DNA of 64,000 nt from Leptospira stimsonii (GTDB lineage Bacteria; Spirochaetota; Leptospiria; Leptospirales; Leptospiraceae). This document shows positions 13,303 through 21,744 of this stretch, piece by piece. The DNA lies in contig NZ_QHCT01000006.1 in the NCBI RefSeq assembly GCF_003545885.1, positions 148,501 to 212,500 on the forward strand. Direction: 5' to 3'. How positions within the stretch are numbered: position 1 is the first letter of the stretch; every line of letters starts with the position of its first letter. Both the position numbers and the translations under genes were made by a program. The notes under the pieces were generated by a model. The model was not told the origin of the DNA, searched no databases, and saw nothing but the letters and a program-made list of their open reading frames with translations.

Positions 13303-15585
13303 ATGAAGATGCAAATTCCTCTCCTCTCCCGTTATTTTTCTTGGTTGCACAACAACGCCCCCGAAGGTCCGGTCGAAGTCTATCCGGAAATAAACGATTC
13401 CTTCGAGAGTTCGGTTCCCGGAATTCGGGTGATCGGCGATTTGACCGGCCTTCCCCTTCTTAAATTCGCTGTCGAAAGCGGATACAAAGTTGTCCAGGAA
13501 ATCAAACAGAGAAGGCAAATTCCGAAACAGTCCGGAAAAAAGGATAATCCCGTCTATGACGTTCTGATCGTAGGTGCCGGCCCCGCTGGCGTTTCGGCAG
13601 GGATCGAGCTCAAAAAATTAAATTATAATTTTATTATATTAGAATCCAATGATTTATTTCATACAATCAAAAGTTATCCGAAAGGAAAACCGATTTTTGC
13701 GGAACCGGAAGATCTGGAAACAAATTCCGAAATTCATATTCTAAACGGAACTAAGGAAAGTCTTTTAGAGGATCTTCAATCTTCCCTCAAAAAATGGAAT
13801 CTTCCGATAGAAATCGGAGCGAGAGTGACTCAGATTCAAAAAGAAGAAGTCGGCTTTTCCGTGGGATGCGAGGACGGGACTATCTTTCGTACTATGGAAA
13901 TCATTCTTGCAATCGGGAAAAGCGGGGACGCAAGAAATCTCCAGGTCCCTGGAGAAGAATTACCGAAAGTCTTTCATCGTTTGATCGATCCGAAAGATTT
14001 CTCAAAAGAGGACGTCCTTGTCGTCGGCGGCGGGGATTCCGCGATCGAAGCGGCCATCGCAATCAGTGATTATGCGAACTCCACACGTCTTTCTTATCGA
14101 GGAATAGAATTAGTCCGACCTAAACCGGAGAATAAGGAAAAATTAGAATCTCTTGTTCAAAGAGGAAAGATAGAATTCCTAGGCGGGAGCCAGGTCGAAG
14201 AGATAGGCGAAAGAGAAGTCAAACTTCGGAATACGGATCCAAACAACGCTAGTCCGAACGTTCAAAGCGTTCCTAATTCGAGCGTCTTAGTTCAAATCGG
14301 TTCGAGCGCACCGATAGAATTTCTAAAAAAAGTCGGACTACGGATCCAAAATCAAAAACGCTTTTGGGATTGGATCGGCTTTATAGAAATGATTCTTTTC
14401 GCGAACGTTGTCTATTTCGGTAAAGCCTCCTTCTACGGAAGCAAAACCTATTCGTCGATAGCACTCGGATCCTTAGTCGCTTTTTTTGTCCTGGGAATAC
14501 CTTTTGGAATTCACCTCTTTAAAAAAAGAAAGGAATTGTTTTCGAATTCCTGGAATACATTCAAGAACGTTTATATCCTTTCAGCCGCTACGTATTTTGT
14601 TACGGTCTATATCGGAAGTAAATATTTGGATTTTTTGTTTTTGGGAAAACAACCCGGATTTCATTATACACTTTTGTATTCGCTCACCATTCTCACTTTC
14701 GGTTTGAGAAGAATGAAGGCAAGACCCACAAAGTATATTCGAAAACAAACGTGGACCTTGATTCTGATTCAAGTATTTCCACTTTTTCTTTTACCGGAGA
14801 TCGTCCTTCCCTTCCTTGGACAACATGGTTTATTAGGCGATCCGAACGGATTTCTACTAACGCAGGTTTTCCCTTACGGCGCTTATTGGAATGCTTACGG
14901 TTTGATTCTTGCGTGGCCTTTGAATATGGGAATTTTTTACAATTCGGGGATAACCACCTTTTGGCTATTATACGGACTCGCGCAAACATTCGTAATCATT
15001 CCGTATCTTGTATACCGTTTCGGAAAAGGCGCTTACTGCGGATGGATTTGTTCCTGTGGAGGTCTTGCCGAGACCTTAGGCGACGAGACAAGAACCAAGA
15101 TGCCACACGGTAAACTTGCGAACCGTTTGGAAAACGCGGGTCAATGGATTCTTCTTTTTGCGACCGTGATAACGATTCTGAAATTGAGTGAAATTTTTCT
15201 TTCTTCTTGGTTTCCTTTTACCCACGTGTTGGGAAGCATCGGAGACAGCGGAAAGAAGGTGTATGACGTGGTCGTAGACTTGATGTTAGCTGGTGTTGTC
15301 GGTGTCGGCGCATACTTTTTTCTGAGCGGTCGAGTTTGGTGCAGATTCTTTTGTCCTCTGTCCGCGCTCATGCATATCTACGCAAGGTTCAGTCGATTTA
15401 GAATTTTCTCCGAAAAGAAAAAATGTATCTCTTGCAATATCTGTACAAAGGTCTGTCATCAGGGAATCGACGTGATGAGCTACGCCAATAAGGGAATCCC
15501 GATGGACAACGTTCAGTGCGTCCGTTGTTCGGCTTGTGTAGTCAACTGTCCGACAAATGTTTTGTCTTTTGGGGAATTGAAGTAG
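13303..15585 (+). CDS. Flavin oxidoreductase fused to membrane polyferredoxin (NapH/NosR-like)
   Basis: A 760-residue fusion. Residues ~84-350 form a two-dinucleotide flavoprotein domain: LIVGAGPAGVSAG binds FAD and VLVVGGGDSAIEAA binds NAD(P)H. No redox CxxC of thioredoxin reductase is seen. Residues ~365-680 carry several hydrophobic helices with the NapH/NosR-type CGWICSCGG and WCRFFCPLSALM segments. The C-terminus holds two [4Fe-4S] motifs, CISCNICTKVC and CVRCSACVVNCP. Expected role: moving electrons from NAD(P)H through flavin to Fe-S clusters and perhaps quinone at the inner membrane. The first ~80 residues are a separate module. It stands alone; the acceptor is unknown. Confidence 0.85.
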   Translation: MKMQIPLLSRYFSWLHNNAPEGPVEVYPEINDSFESSVPGIRVIGDLTGLPLLKFAVESGYKVVQEIKQRRQIPKQSGKKDNPVYDVLIVGAGPAGVSAGIELKKLNYNFIILESNDLFHTIKSYPKGKPIFAEPEDLETNSEIHILNGTKESLLEDLQSSLKKWNLPIEIGARVTQIQKEEVGFSVGCEDGTIFRTMEIILAIGKSGDARNLQVPGEELPKVFHRLIDPKDFSKEDVLVVGGGDSAIEAAIAISDYANSTRLSYRGIELVRPKPENKEKLESLVQRGKIEFLGGSQVEEIGEREVKLRNTDPNNASPNVQSVPNSSVLVQIGSSAPIEFLKKVGLRIQNQKRFWDWIGFIEMILFANVVYFGKASFYGSKTYSSIALGSLVAFFVLGIPFGIHLFKKRKELFSNSWNTFKNVYILSAATYFVTVYIGSKYLDFLFLGKQPGFHYTLLYSLTILTFGLRRMKARPTKYIRKQTWTLILIQVFPLFLLPEIVLPFLGQHGLLGDPNGFLLTQVFPYGAYWNAYGLILAWPLNMGIFYNSGITTFWLLYGLAQTFVIIPYLVYRFGKGAYCGWICSCGGLAETLGDETRTKMPHGKLANRLENAGQWILLFATVITILKLSEIFLSSWFPFTHVLGSIGDSGKKVYDVVVDLMLAGVVGVGAYFFLSGRVWCRFFCPLSALMHIYARFSRFRIFSEKKKCISCNICTKVCHQGIDVMSYANKGIPMDNVQCVRCSACVVNCPTNVLSFGELK

Positions 15586-15753
15586 GATTGTTAAACGACA
15601 TTAGGACAAGGTTATCCATTATTTAGAATATTGATACACAGATTAGGCCATCTTGTCGCTCTTCTACAAAAACTTATCCAGTCAGAATGTAAATTATTGA
15701 CCAAAAACATCTTTGACAAAAAGTTACTCAAACTACGATTTTTAGGAGATTTC

Positions 15754-15987
15754 ATGCGTTCAATAAAGTTTGGGGGAGTATTGTTTCCCATATTTTTGTT
15801 TGTAAATTGTGTATCATATCACGTTGGATCGGGGGCCTTTGCCGGAGACCACCTTTATCTTGTAGCTCATAAAGACACAGGGAATCCGATGGATGTTAAC
15901 CGCTATTCAAGTCAACTTCTTCTTTGCCATATAGAAACAGACGATTCACTAAATTGCAAACCAGCTACCATCAAAGGAATCAAATAA
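15754..15987 (+). CDS. Small lipoprotein, first of three related
   Basis: A 77-residue protein of unknown function. The signal peptide ends in the lipobox FVNC (Cys about residue 19). The start is the ATG at 15754, with TAGGAGAT just upstream; the frame is open further upstream but without a better start. The C-terminal part has a Cys pair in LCHIETDDSLNCKPATIKG that is echoed in the next two genes (C-x-acidic/polar turn-C-x-x-hydrophobic-T). The base composition is visibly more AT-rich than in flanking genes, suggesting separate ancestry. It is followed after one base by the next lipoprotein gene. Confidence 0.72.
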   Translation: MRSIKFGGVLFPIFLFVNCVSYHVGSGAFAGDHLYLVAHKDTGNPMDVNRYSSQLLLCHIETDDSLNCKPATIKGIK

Positions 15988-15988
15988 G

Positions 15989-16267
15989 ATGAAAAAAAGT
16001 ATCTGCAAAATTCTCGTTCTAACAAGTTTATTTTTCTCTTTTTCACAATGTGTTACGCATATCGCAAAAGTACAAGTTTTTGATAAAGATAAAATTACGG
16101 TTTACAAAAATTACTGTCCAATGCGCGCTTTTGCAACGACCTTTTATGCAGTTTGTAATCCATACGCCTACTATGTAGAAGATTACATGTGTGTTGTAGA
16201 AAAGACAGGGGAATTAAGTTGCAATGACGTAACTGAGAAATATAAAAACCCTAGTACAAAGCTTTAA
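15989..16267 (+). CDS. Small lipoprotein, second of three related
   Basis: A 92-residue protein of unknown function with lipobox FSQC near residue 21. The mature part contains further cysteines and ends in CVVEKTGELSCNDVTEKY, matching the paired-Cys pattern of its neighbours. It follows the first lipoprotein gene by one base and precedes the third by 16, so the three are one transcript. AT-rich. Confidence 0.72.
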   Translation: MKKSICKILVLTSLFFSFSQCVTHIAKVQVFDKDKITVYKNYCPMRAFATTFYAVCNPYAYYVEDYMCVVEKTGELSCNDVTEKYKNPSTKL

Positions 16268-16283
16268 AATCAAGGATCTTTTA

Positions 16284-16505
16284 ATGAAAATATCATACAA
16301 ACTTTCTTTCACATTCATTGCACTTCTCTCGACAGTTAATTGCATAAAAGTAGCCAGTTCTGAAATCGTAAAAACTCCAAAAGGCTTTTACAGATTTTAT
16401 AAAACTTCAGAGTTTAGATCCAACTCTAAAGTAGAGTTTTGCTCAGTTGATCAGAATACAAACGCAATCACTTGTAAGAATGTTACTGTCAATTTAGGAT
16501 TCTAA
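16284..16505 (+). CDS. Small lipoprotein, third of three related
   Basis: A 73-residue protein of unknown function with lipobox STVNC near residue 20. The mature part ends in FCSVDQNTNAITCKNVTV, again the Cys-pair pattern of the two upstream genes. It is probably disulfide-bonded in the periplasm or on the surface. A strong hairpin 10 bases after the stop closes the set. Confidence 0.7.
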   Translation: MKISYKLSFTFIALLSTVNCIKVASSEIVKTPKGFYRFYKTSEFRSNSKVEFCSVDQNTNAITCKNVTVNLGF

Positions 16506-16515
16506 TAATCAATCT

Positions 16516-16561
16516 AATTCAATAAGGAGCGGTTATTTGAAGCAAGCCTCCTTATTGAATT
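16516..16561. terminator. Strong hairpin after the lipoprotein trio
   Basis: A perfect 14-bp stem (16516-16529 with 16548-16561) around an 18-nt loop. No T-run follows, so it could terminate transcription, protect the 3' end, or act in the leader of the next gene, whose ATG is 21 bases downstream. Confidence 0.55.
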
Positions 16562-16582
16562 TATAATCATAAAAAATAGTAA

Positions 16583-17011
16583 ATGAATAAATACAGTCTT
16601 ACAATTTTTATTACTCTTGCTTTCAGCATTGCTAACTGTCAAAAAGATAATTCGTATGCCGCTAAATCGTCTCCGTTACGAAAAATCAATCTACAAACTT
16701 TTCTAAATTCCGTTGATTCGAAAAAATTCTCCATCGAATTAGCAAAGGGAAAAATCGATGTGAACGTTCTAAACGTTCCTAAACTTCCGCGCCAAATCAA
16801 TCTCGTACTTAGACAAGATGACTGCGCTTATTATGTAATTCGCGGAAATTTAGAATTGAAACTTATGGAAAAAGAACCTCTACTTATTGAGAAAGAAGAA
16901 GTGCTATTTATCCCAGCTGGCGTTGTTCATTCAATTTCTTCCTCGACAACAAATTCGAAAATTCTTATGATCAAAAGCTCCAACAAATCTGAAATCGAAT
17001 ATTTGGATTAA
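16583..17011 (+). CDS. Cupin-domain lipoprotein
   Basis: A 142-residue protein with a lipoprotein signal (IANC, Cys about residue 19) followed by a single cupin barrel. The second cupin motif is recognisable as EEVLFIPAGVVHSIS. The first motif lacks the HxH metal ligands (CAYYVIRGNLELKL), so metal binding may be lost. It is AT-rich like the three lipoproteins before it and separated from them by the hairpin. It converges with cdsA. The function is unknown; it is likely a periplasmic or surface small-molecule-binding or structural protein. Confidence 0.7.
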   Translation: MNKYSLTIFITLAFSIANCQKDNSYAAKSSPLRKINLQTFLNSVDSKKFSIELAKGKIDVNVLNVPKLPRQINLVLRQDDCAYYVIRGNLELKLMEKEPLLIEKEEVLFIPAGVVHSISSSTTNSKILMIKSSNKSEIEYLD

Positions 17012-17047
17012 TGAAAAGATAATTTTATAAATTTTTTCTTCTAACGG

Positions 17048-17791
17048 TTACAACTTAGTGTAGAAGAATTCGACAATTCTAAACAACGAAAAGACCGCAA
17101 GAGTAAAAATCAAAGAATCGAAACGATCTAAAATCCCTCCGTGTCCTGGAAGGAGATCGGAATAGTCTTTGATGTTTGCCTTTCTTTTCAACCAACTGGC
17201 GATCAAATCCCCGCTCAAACCCAAGATTGCAACTCCGAAAGAAAGGAAAAAAACTTCTAACAGACTTTTCTCTCCGCTCCAAAAAAAGAAAATTCCAAAC
17301 AAAGTAGAAAAAAAGAAACCTCCTGCAAATCCTTCCCAAGTTTTGTTAGGACTGATTTGAGGAGCCATTTTGGTTCTCCCTAAACTCTGTCCGGTCAGTT
17401 GACTAAACGCGTCGAAGACAGCGACACTCAGATATGTGAAGACTAAAACTCGATTTGAAAAGAAAAACCCGCTTCCGCAAAAAAGCGGAAAAATCAAAAG
17501 AACCGCCATAACAACCGGGATCCGAACGGTTCCGGAAAGCTTGAAGATCGTTTTTCCGACTTCTACAATCGCTCCGACGGAAAGAAGCAGGCAAAAGACG
17601 AACCAATACATTCCGCCTAACGTTGCTAAAAGCGTCGTTCCGATAACGATTCCTGCGTAAGACCAGTATTTTGCCCCTCTTCTTCTCTTTTCTTCCCGAT
17701 CCTTCTTTCTTCCGGAAATAAAAAACCAGAGACCGCCGATAGAAAATCCGAAAAGAATAAAAACAAAGATCGATCTCAATTCTCTATCCAA
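17048..17791 (-). CDS. cdsA: Phosphatidate cytidylyltransferase
   Basis: A 247-residue inner-membrane enzyme making CDP-diacylglycerol from phosphatidic acid and CTP. Several hydrophobic helices lead to the family signature in the C-terminal third, with LPGHGGILDRFDSLI as its core and ISPNKTWEG upstream of it. The start is TTG, overlapping the end of the lipid kinase gene by eight bases. It is last in a three-gene lipid operon with a CDP-alcohol transferase and a lipid kinase, so the operon covers steps around phosphatidate and CDP-DAG. Confidence 0.92.
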   Translation of the reverse strand: MDRELRSIFVFILFGFSIGGLWFFISGRKKDREEKRRRGAKYWSYAGIVIGTTLLATLGGMYWFVFCLLLSVGAIVEVGKTIFKLSGTVRIPVVMAVLLIFPLFCGSGFFFSNRVLVFTYLSVAVFDAFSQLTGQSLGRTKMAPQISPNKTWEGFAGGFFFSTLFGIFFFWSGEKSLLEVFFLSFGVAILGLSGDLIASWLKRKANIKDYSDLLPGHGGILDRFDSLIFTLAVFSLFRIVEFFYTKL

Positions 17792-18671
17792 GAGAGTGAA
17801 TCCTGAGTGCCTTAGGAAGGACTCGCATACTAAACTCCATTACATTTCCGTAAATTTCTCCATCCACCATCAAAAGACCCGGGATTTCGAATTCTATTTG
17901 CGCGGAGGTCGCCTTGAGTCGATTAGGCGGATCGTAAAAATACGTCTTACTCAAAATGGAAAGATTATGAACGGTTTGTTTCAAACTCCCTGCGTCCAGC
18001 TCCGCGACGTCGAACTTCCCGTCCGATAGATCCGCGTCCGGAAAGGCGACAAAGTTTGCAACGTGTTTGCTATTGTTAAGAATTCCTCCGGTTAGAATTT
18101 TCCTCTCCGAAGAAAACTGATCGTAAGAAATCAGATACGATTCTCGAGTATTCACAAAGGAACCAAGACCGGCCGCGATTGGATAACAGAATTTACGAAA
18201 CCGTTTGAAAGATCGATTCGCCATTTCCGTTACTTTCGCGGGAAAGCCGAAACAAACGGTACTGGCGGAAACGCAGGAGAAACATTCTTCGGTTGTCTTA
18301 ACTTCTAAACTCATTAGATCGATCGTGAGTTCTTTTCCCCAGATCAATTTACTCAAAGATGTCTTCCAACTTCCAAGACCAAGGTCTCTTGCGAGAGAAT
18401 TGCCGGTCCCTGCCGGCACTAAACGAATTTTCGGAAACGGAAAATGCAAAGAAGAAAGAATTTCATGTAAGGTCCCGTCACCGCCGATTACGATAATTTC
18501 CGAAACGCCGGACTGTTTTCTCGCGATCTCTTTCGCGTGTCCCGGAAAATCCGTCTCTTCAAAAGGAATTCCGTTTCCTTCCAAATAGGTTCTTAAACTT
18601 AGATTATCCGATTGATTCTTGGAACCGCTCTTACCGTTTAAGATTGCAAAACGTTTCTGTCTTCTTTCCAT
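17784..18671 (-). CDS. Diacylglycerol kinase family lipid kinase
   Basis: A 295-residue soluble or membrane-associated kinase of the DagK/YegS/sphingosine-kinase family. The nucleotide-binding loop reads IVIGGDGTLHEIL near residue 80, followed by VPAGTGNSLARDLG. I choose the ATG at 18671 with AGGGA about ten bases upstream; a TTG lies six bases earlier. It overlaps the CDP-alcohol transferase gene by about 34 bases and cdsA by eight. It probably phosphorylates diacylglycerol to phosphatidate, the substrate of CdsA; the exact lipid is not certain. Confidence 0.88.
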   Translation of the reverse strand: MERRQKRFAILNGKSGSKNQSDNLSLRTYLEGNGIPFEETDFPGHAKEIARKQSGVSEIIVIGGDGTLHEILSSLHFPFPKIRLVPAGTGNSLARDLGLGSWKTSLSKLIWGKELTIDLMSLEVKTTEECFSCVSASTVCFGFPAKVTEMANRSFKRFRKFCYPIAAGLGSFVNTRESYLISYDQFSSERKILTGGILNNSKHVANFVAFPDADLSDGKFDVAELDAGSLKQTVHNLSILSKTYFYDPPNRLKATSAQIEFEIPGLLMVDGEIYGNVMEFSMRVLPKALRIHSLG

Positions 18672-19228
18672 ATCCAATACATCCCTCGAACGTTTGGCTT
18701 TAGTTCCTCTAAGTAGAATAAAATTACGATCTCCTCAACATAGGCGAATGAACAGAAAAAGAAGGCGACATACAAAAGAGGGCTCCAAGGCCCGAGCCAA
18801 AATAGCGTCATAAAGAGAATCCCAAGCGAGTAAGCGGCGATCCTACTAGCATACGTATGAAAACTCGAAATGGAGGAGAATTTTATCAAAGAAAAGATCA
18901 TCTCGAAAAAATATAAACCAAGAACAAAACAGATCCAAACCAGATAATTCGATACAAAAGAAGGTTCGAATATTAGAATTCCATAAATTCCGGACACAAA
19001 GGTTAGAAGGTCCGCGATTGAATCTGCCTTTGCCCCAAATTCGGATTGAACCTTCAGAATTCTTGCAAAAAGGCCGTCGAAAATGTCGGATAACAACGCG
19101 AAGAAAAAGACCCAGGAAAAAACGATCCTTTCCTCGCAAAAGATCAAATACACTAATAACGGGAAAAGTAGAATTCTAAAAAAAGTGATTGTGTTAGGAA
19201 CATTTCTTATCCAGGTATGATCGGACAT
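18638..19228 (-). CDS. CDP-alcohol phosphatidyltransferase
   Basis: A 196-residue integral membrane enzyme. The catalytic motif is complete: DGLFAR, eight residues, then GAKADSIAD, giving the D-G-x2-A-R-x8-G-x3-D-x3-D pattern. It uses CDP-DAG and an alcohol (glycerol-3-phosphate, inositol phosphate or similar); which one cannot be read from the sequence, although PgsA-like use is plausible. AAGGAAATCG precedes the ATG. It is the first gene of the lipid operon. Confidence 0.88.
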   Translation of the reverse strand: MSDHTWIRNVPNTITFFRILLFPLLVYLIFCEERIVFSWVFFFALLSDIFDGLFARILKVQSEFGAKADSIADLLTFVSGIYGILIFEPSFVSNYLVWICFVLGLYFFEMIFSLIKFSSISSFHTYASRIAAYSLGILFMTLFWLGPWSPLLYVAFFFCSFAYVEEIVILFYLEELKPNVRGMYWIWKEDRNVLQS

Positions 19229-19464
19229 ATTTCGATTTCCTTATTTTCAAAAAACGTTATGCGAACTCAGAATTTTCCACTTTCTTAAGAGATTCCAGTC
19301 AAATTACAAGGCTTTTTTGGAATCTGCTCAAAGTCTGAGAATGGTGCCTCCGATCTAAATATTCCCTAAGAAATTTTAGAAACACAAATTTTCTTTTAAA
19401 CAAACCCAATGTGTATATCCATTCCTTTCGAAAGAACGGACATGGAATTCTAAAAGTGAATTTT

Positions 19465-20358
19465 TTACGATTCGTAATGTATATATTTCGAATTCGACCA
19501 AATGCCAACGATACAATTTCGAATCATCATCGTCTTTACTCTTCTCTTTAAACCGAACGATAACGAAATCCAAGACAAACTTGGATCCGCGTGATGCGTT
19601 TCATGATTTCCGATACCGAACCCCATTGGAAAGAAAAACGTATTACTCTCCAAGTCCGTTCGAATCCCAGTATGTTCGCACCAATGCCTCAAGGAACCCC
19701 ATACGTTCGCAAATAAAAAAGATCCAAGGATAAACCAGGGATTCGGATTCAATTTTATATACAGAAGAATGGAAATCGAAAACGAAAACCCGATGAAAAA
19801 GATCGAGTGAATTCGAGAATGCATAGCGGGCGACGAGGATCGTTTTTTTTTCTCACCGCGACCGCGGTTGGAAAACAAGATCGCCGCTACGTTTGAAAAA
19901 AAGGGGATCAGCTCTACGAAAATATAAAATCTTCGATTCTTTAGAAAAAGATTTCTTTTCCATTTCGGCCAAAGAGGATCATCCGCGTGGTTGGTATGTG
20001 CGTGATGATACAGATGAATCTTTCGAAACGGTTCTCCATAAAAAGGAAGAAAAACAAAAGCGCTCGCGAGATTTAAAATCCAGCGATCCGCAAAGGAACG
20101 CGTAAGGTTTCGATGCGTACCCTCGTGGACCAAAAGAATCATCCAGGAATGCAAAACCAATCCGGAGAAAGGAAGAACGAAGTAGAGACCGTCTTGAAAC
20201 AACTGATGAAAAAAGATCATTCCCCCGTACAAACCAAACGCGGAAATTAAACTTAGGAGTGGCACCAAGCCTTTTCTCTTTCTGAGTTTTCTTTCAAGAA
20301 TTCTTTCCCAATCGTCTTTCGGGAATGGGATCGAAGAAAGTTCGTTTTGATACTTCAT
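19465..20358 (-). CDS. Membrane fatty acid desaturase family protein
   Basis: A 297-residue di-iron membrane protein. Histidine boxes are HEGTH (about 79), HHAHTNH (about 118), HWCEH (about 220) and NHETHH (about 245), between paired hydrophobic segments. The order and spacing fit the FA_desaturase superfamily, which also includes carotenoid ketolases and hydroxylases. The last ~45 residues after the final box are less typical. It lies 15 bases downstream of an enoyl-CoA hydratase remnant. The substrate is unassigned. Confidence 0.82.
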   Translation of the reverse strand: MKYQNELSSIPFPKDDWERILERKLRKRKGLVPLLSLISAFGLYGGMIFFHQLFQDGLYFVLPFSGLVLHSWMILLVHEGTHRNLTRSFADRWILNLASAFVFLPFYGEPFRKIHLYHHAHTNHADDPLWPKWKRNLFLKNRRFYIFVELIPFFSNVAAILFSNRGRGEKKKRSSSPAMHSRIHSIFFIGFSFSISILLYIKLNPNPWFILGSFLFANVWGSLRHWCEHTGIRTDLESNTFFFPMGFGIGNHETHHADPSLSWISLSFGLKRRVKTMMIRNCIVGIWSNSKYIHYES

Positions 20359-20373
20359 ATAAACTGAATATTC

Positions 20374-20667
20374 CTAGTTTCCCTTCTCTTTACTAAAGAA
20401 TTCGATGACCCTTTGTTTCTGAGCTTCATTACTCGAACCGGTGTGCCCTTGACCCGGGCATAACATACAAAGCGACCTGCGGGACTTCCGAAGATTTAAA
20501 TTTGAAAGAACGATCCCGCTTACATGATCGTTTTCACGATTGGAATCGAATCCGTTTTCCCATTCTTCCCGGATTTGCTTGTTGATTGCATTGGATTTTT
20601 GAGGACGATTCAACGTCTCAACGAAGATTCCGTTTTTCAAATCCGTCGATAAACATTCATACTTCAT
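20374..20667 (-). pseudogene. Internally deleted enoyl-CoA hydratase/isomerase (crotonase) remnant
   Basis: About 97 codons remain, against roughly 260 for an intact crotonase. The N-terminal ~50 residues match the family start (GIFVETLNRPQKSNAIN). The oxyanion-hole region and active site are missing. The last ~20 residues (NEAQKQRVIEFFSKEKGN) look like a crotonase C-terminus. The frame stays open across the junction, so it could still be translated, but the product cannot be a working hydratase. I place the start at the ATG at 20667; the frame is open further upstream without homology. Confidence 0.7.
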
Positions 20668-20787
20668 CTTACTACCCGCCCCGGAAAAAAAGAAAACAGG
20701 CGGCGATCTTAATTCGATGAAATTCGGATGCAAGAAGAATTCGTATCCAATCCGAACGAAGCGAACTCCGATCGGATAAATCTTATC

Positions 20788-21744
20788 TCACCGATTCCAA
20801 TTCGGGAATTTGGCGATTTCCTCTTGAGCGATCGAGTCATGCGCGGGAATTACATGGATCTCCGGTTTATGAACAATCAAATCGTGAACCCGTGCCAACT
20901 CCCGCCCGAGAGTTTCCGGATCCTTATCGGCGATTCTTCTCGAAAGCCTCGGCTTATGCGCCGGTAACGAAAAACCTTCCTTAGACCAACTGATGTCACC
21001 GGTGAAAAAATATCTTTGCTTCGGAGAAAGATTGATAAAAAGTCCGATCGATCCTCCGCCATGACCGGCCATTGGAACAAACACGATGCTTCCGTCTTGA
21101 AACAGGTCCAGACTTCGAGAATACGTTTCGTAAGGAACGTCTTGAAATTTTACATTCTCCCATCGGATTTGATCTCCGTCGAATTGTCTCTGAATATAAC
21201 CGTGTCTCGTATCGGAAGCAAAGGCGCCGGAACGCTCTTCTTCAGTTGTCAAAACTTTTGCCCAGGGGAAATCCTTTACGCCGCTCGCGTGGTCCCAGTG
21301 CATGTGAGAAAGAAAAACTTTTTCGATTTGTCTCGGATCGTATCCTTCTTTTTTGAGAAGTTCAACGGCGGGAATATGATCCTTATATGCCATAAGAATT
21401 CTTAGATGGATCGGTTTTAAAGCGAATTGTTCTTTTATATCGGTCCCCAACCCGGTATCAAATAAAAATTTTCCTTTCGGATGTTCCACGAGCAAAGCGG
21501 AATGAGAGATAATTCTTTTCTTAAAAAGATTTCCACCTTCATACAGAAATGCCTCCGAAGTATCCGCAGTCGCCGTTCTTAAAAACGAAAAACGGACTCC
21601 CGGATTCACAAACGAGACCGGATTCGGGTTTCGCTGTCCAACCAAAAAAGAATCATCGATCACTAATTTAGGATATCCTAATGCGAACAAAATCCCCATA
21701 AGCACAATCCCGATAACTCCAAAATAAAACCAATAACGTTTCAT
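20788..21744 (-). CDS. MBL-fold metallo-hydrolase with N-terminal membrane anchor
   Basis: A 318-residue metallo-beta-lactamase-fold hydrolase. A hydrophobic helix (residues 4-22) is a signal or anchor. The metal motif SHMHWDHASG is near residue 150, and further ligands are in the MAGHGGGSIG and VIPAHDSIAQ segments. It resembles the lactonase-like branch of the superfamily; the substrate is unknown. The start overlaps the TetR gene's stop by four bases, so the regulator and enzyme are one unit. Confidence 0.85.
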   Translation of the reverse strand: MKRYWFYFGVIGIVLMGILFALGYPKLVIDDSFLVGQRNPNPVSFVNPGVRFSFLRTATADTSEAFLYEGGNLFKKRIISHSALLVEHPKGKFLFDTGLGTDIKEQFALKPIHLRILMAYKDHIPAVELLKKEGYDPRQIEKVFLSHMHWDHASGVKDFPWAKVLTTEEERSGAFASDTRHGYIQRQFDGDQIRWENVKFQDVPYETYSRSLDLFQDGSIVFVPMAGHGGGSIGLFINLSPKQRYFFTGDISWSKEGFSLPAHKPRLSRRIADKDPETLGRELARVHDLIVHKPEIHVIPAHDSIAQEEIAKFPNWNR

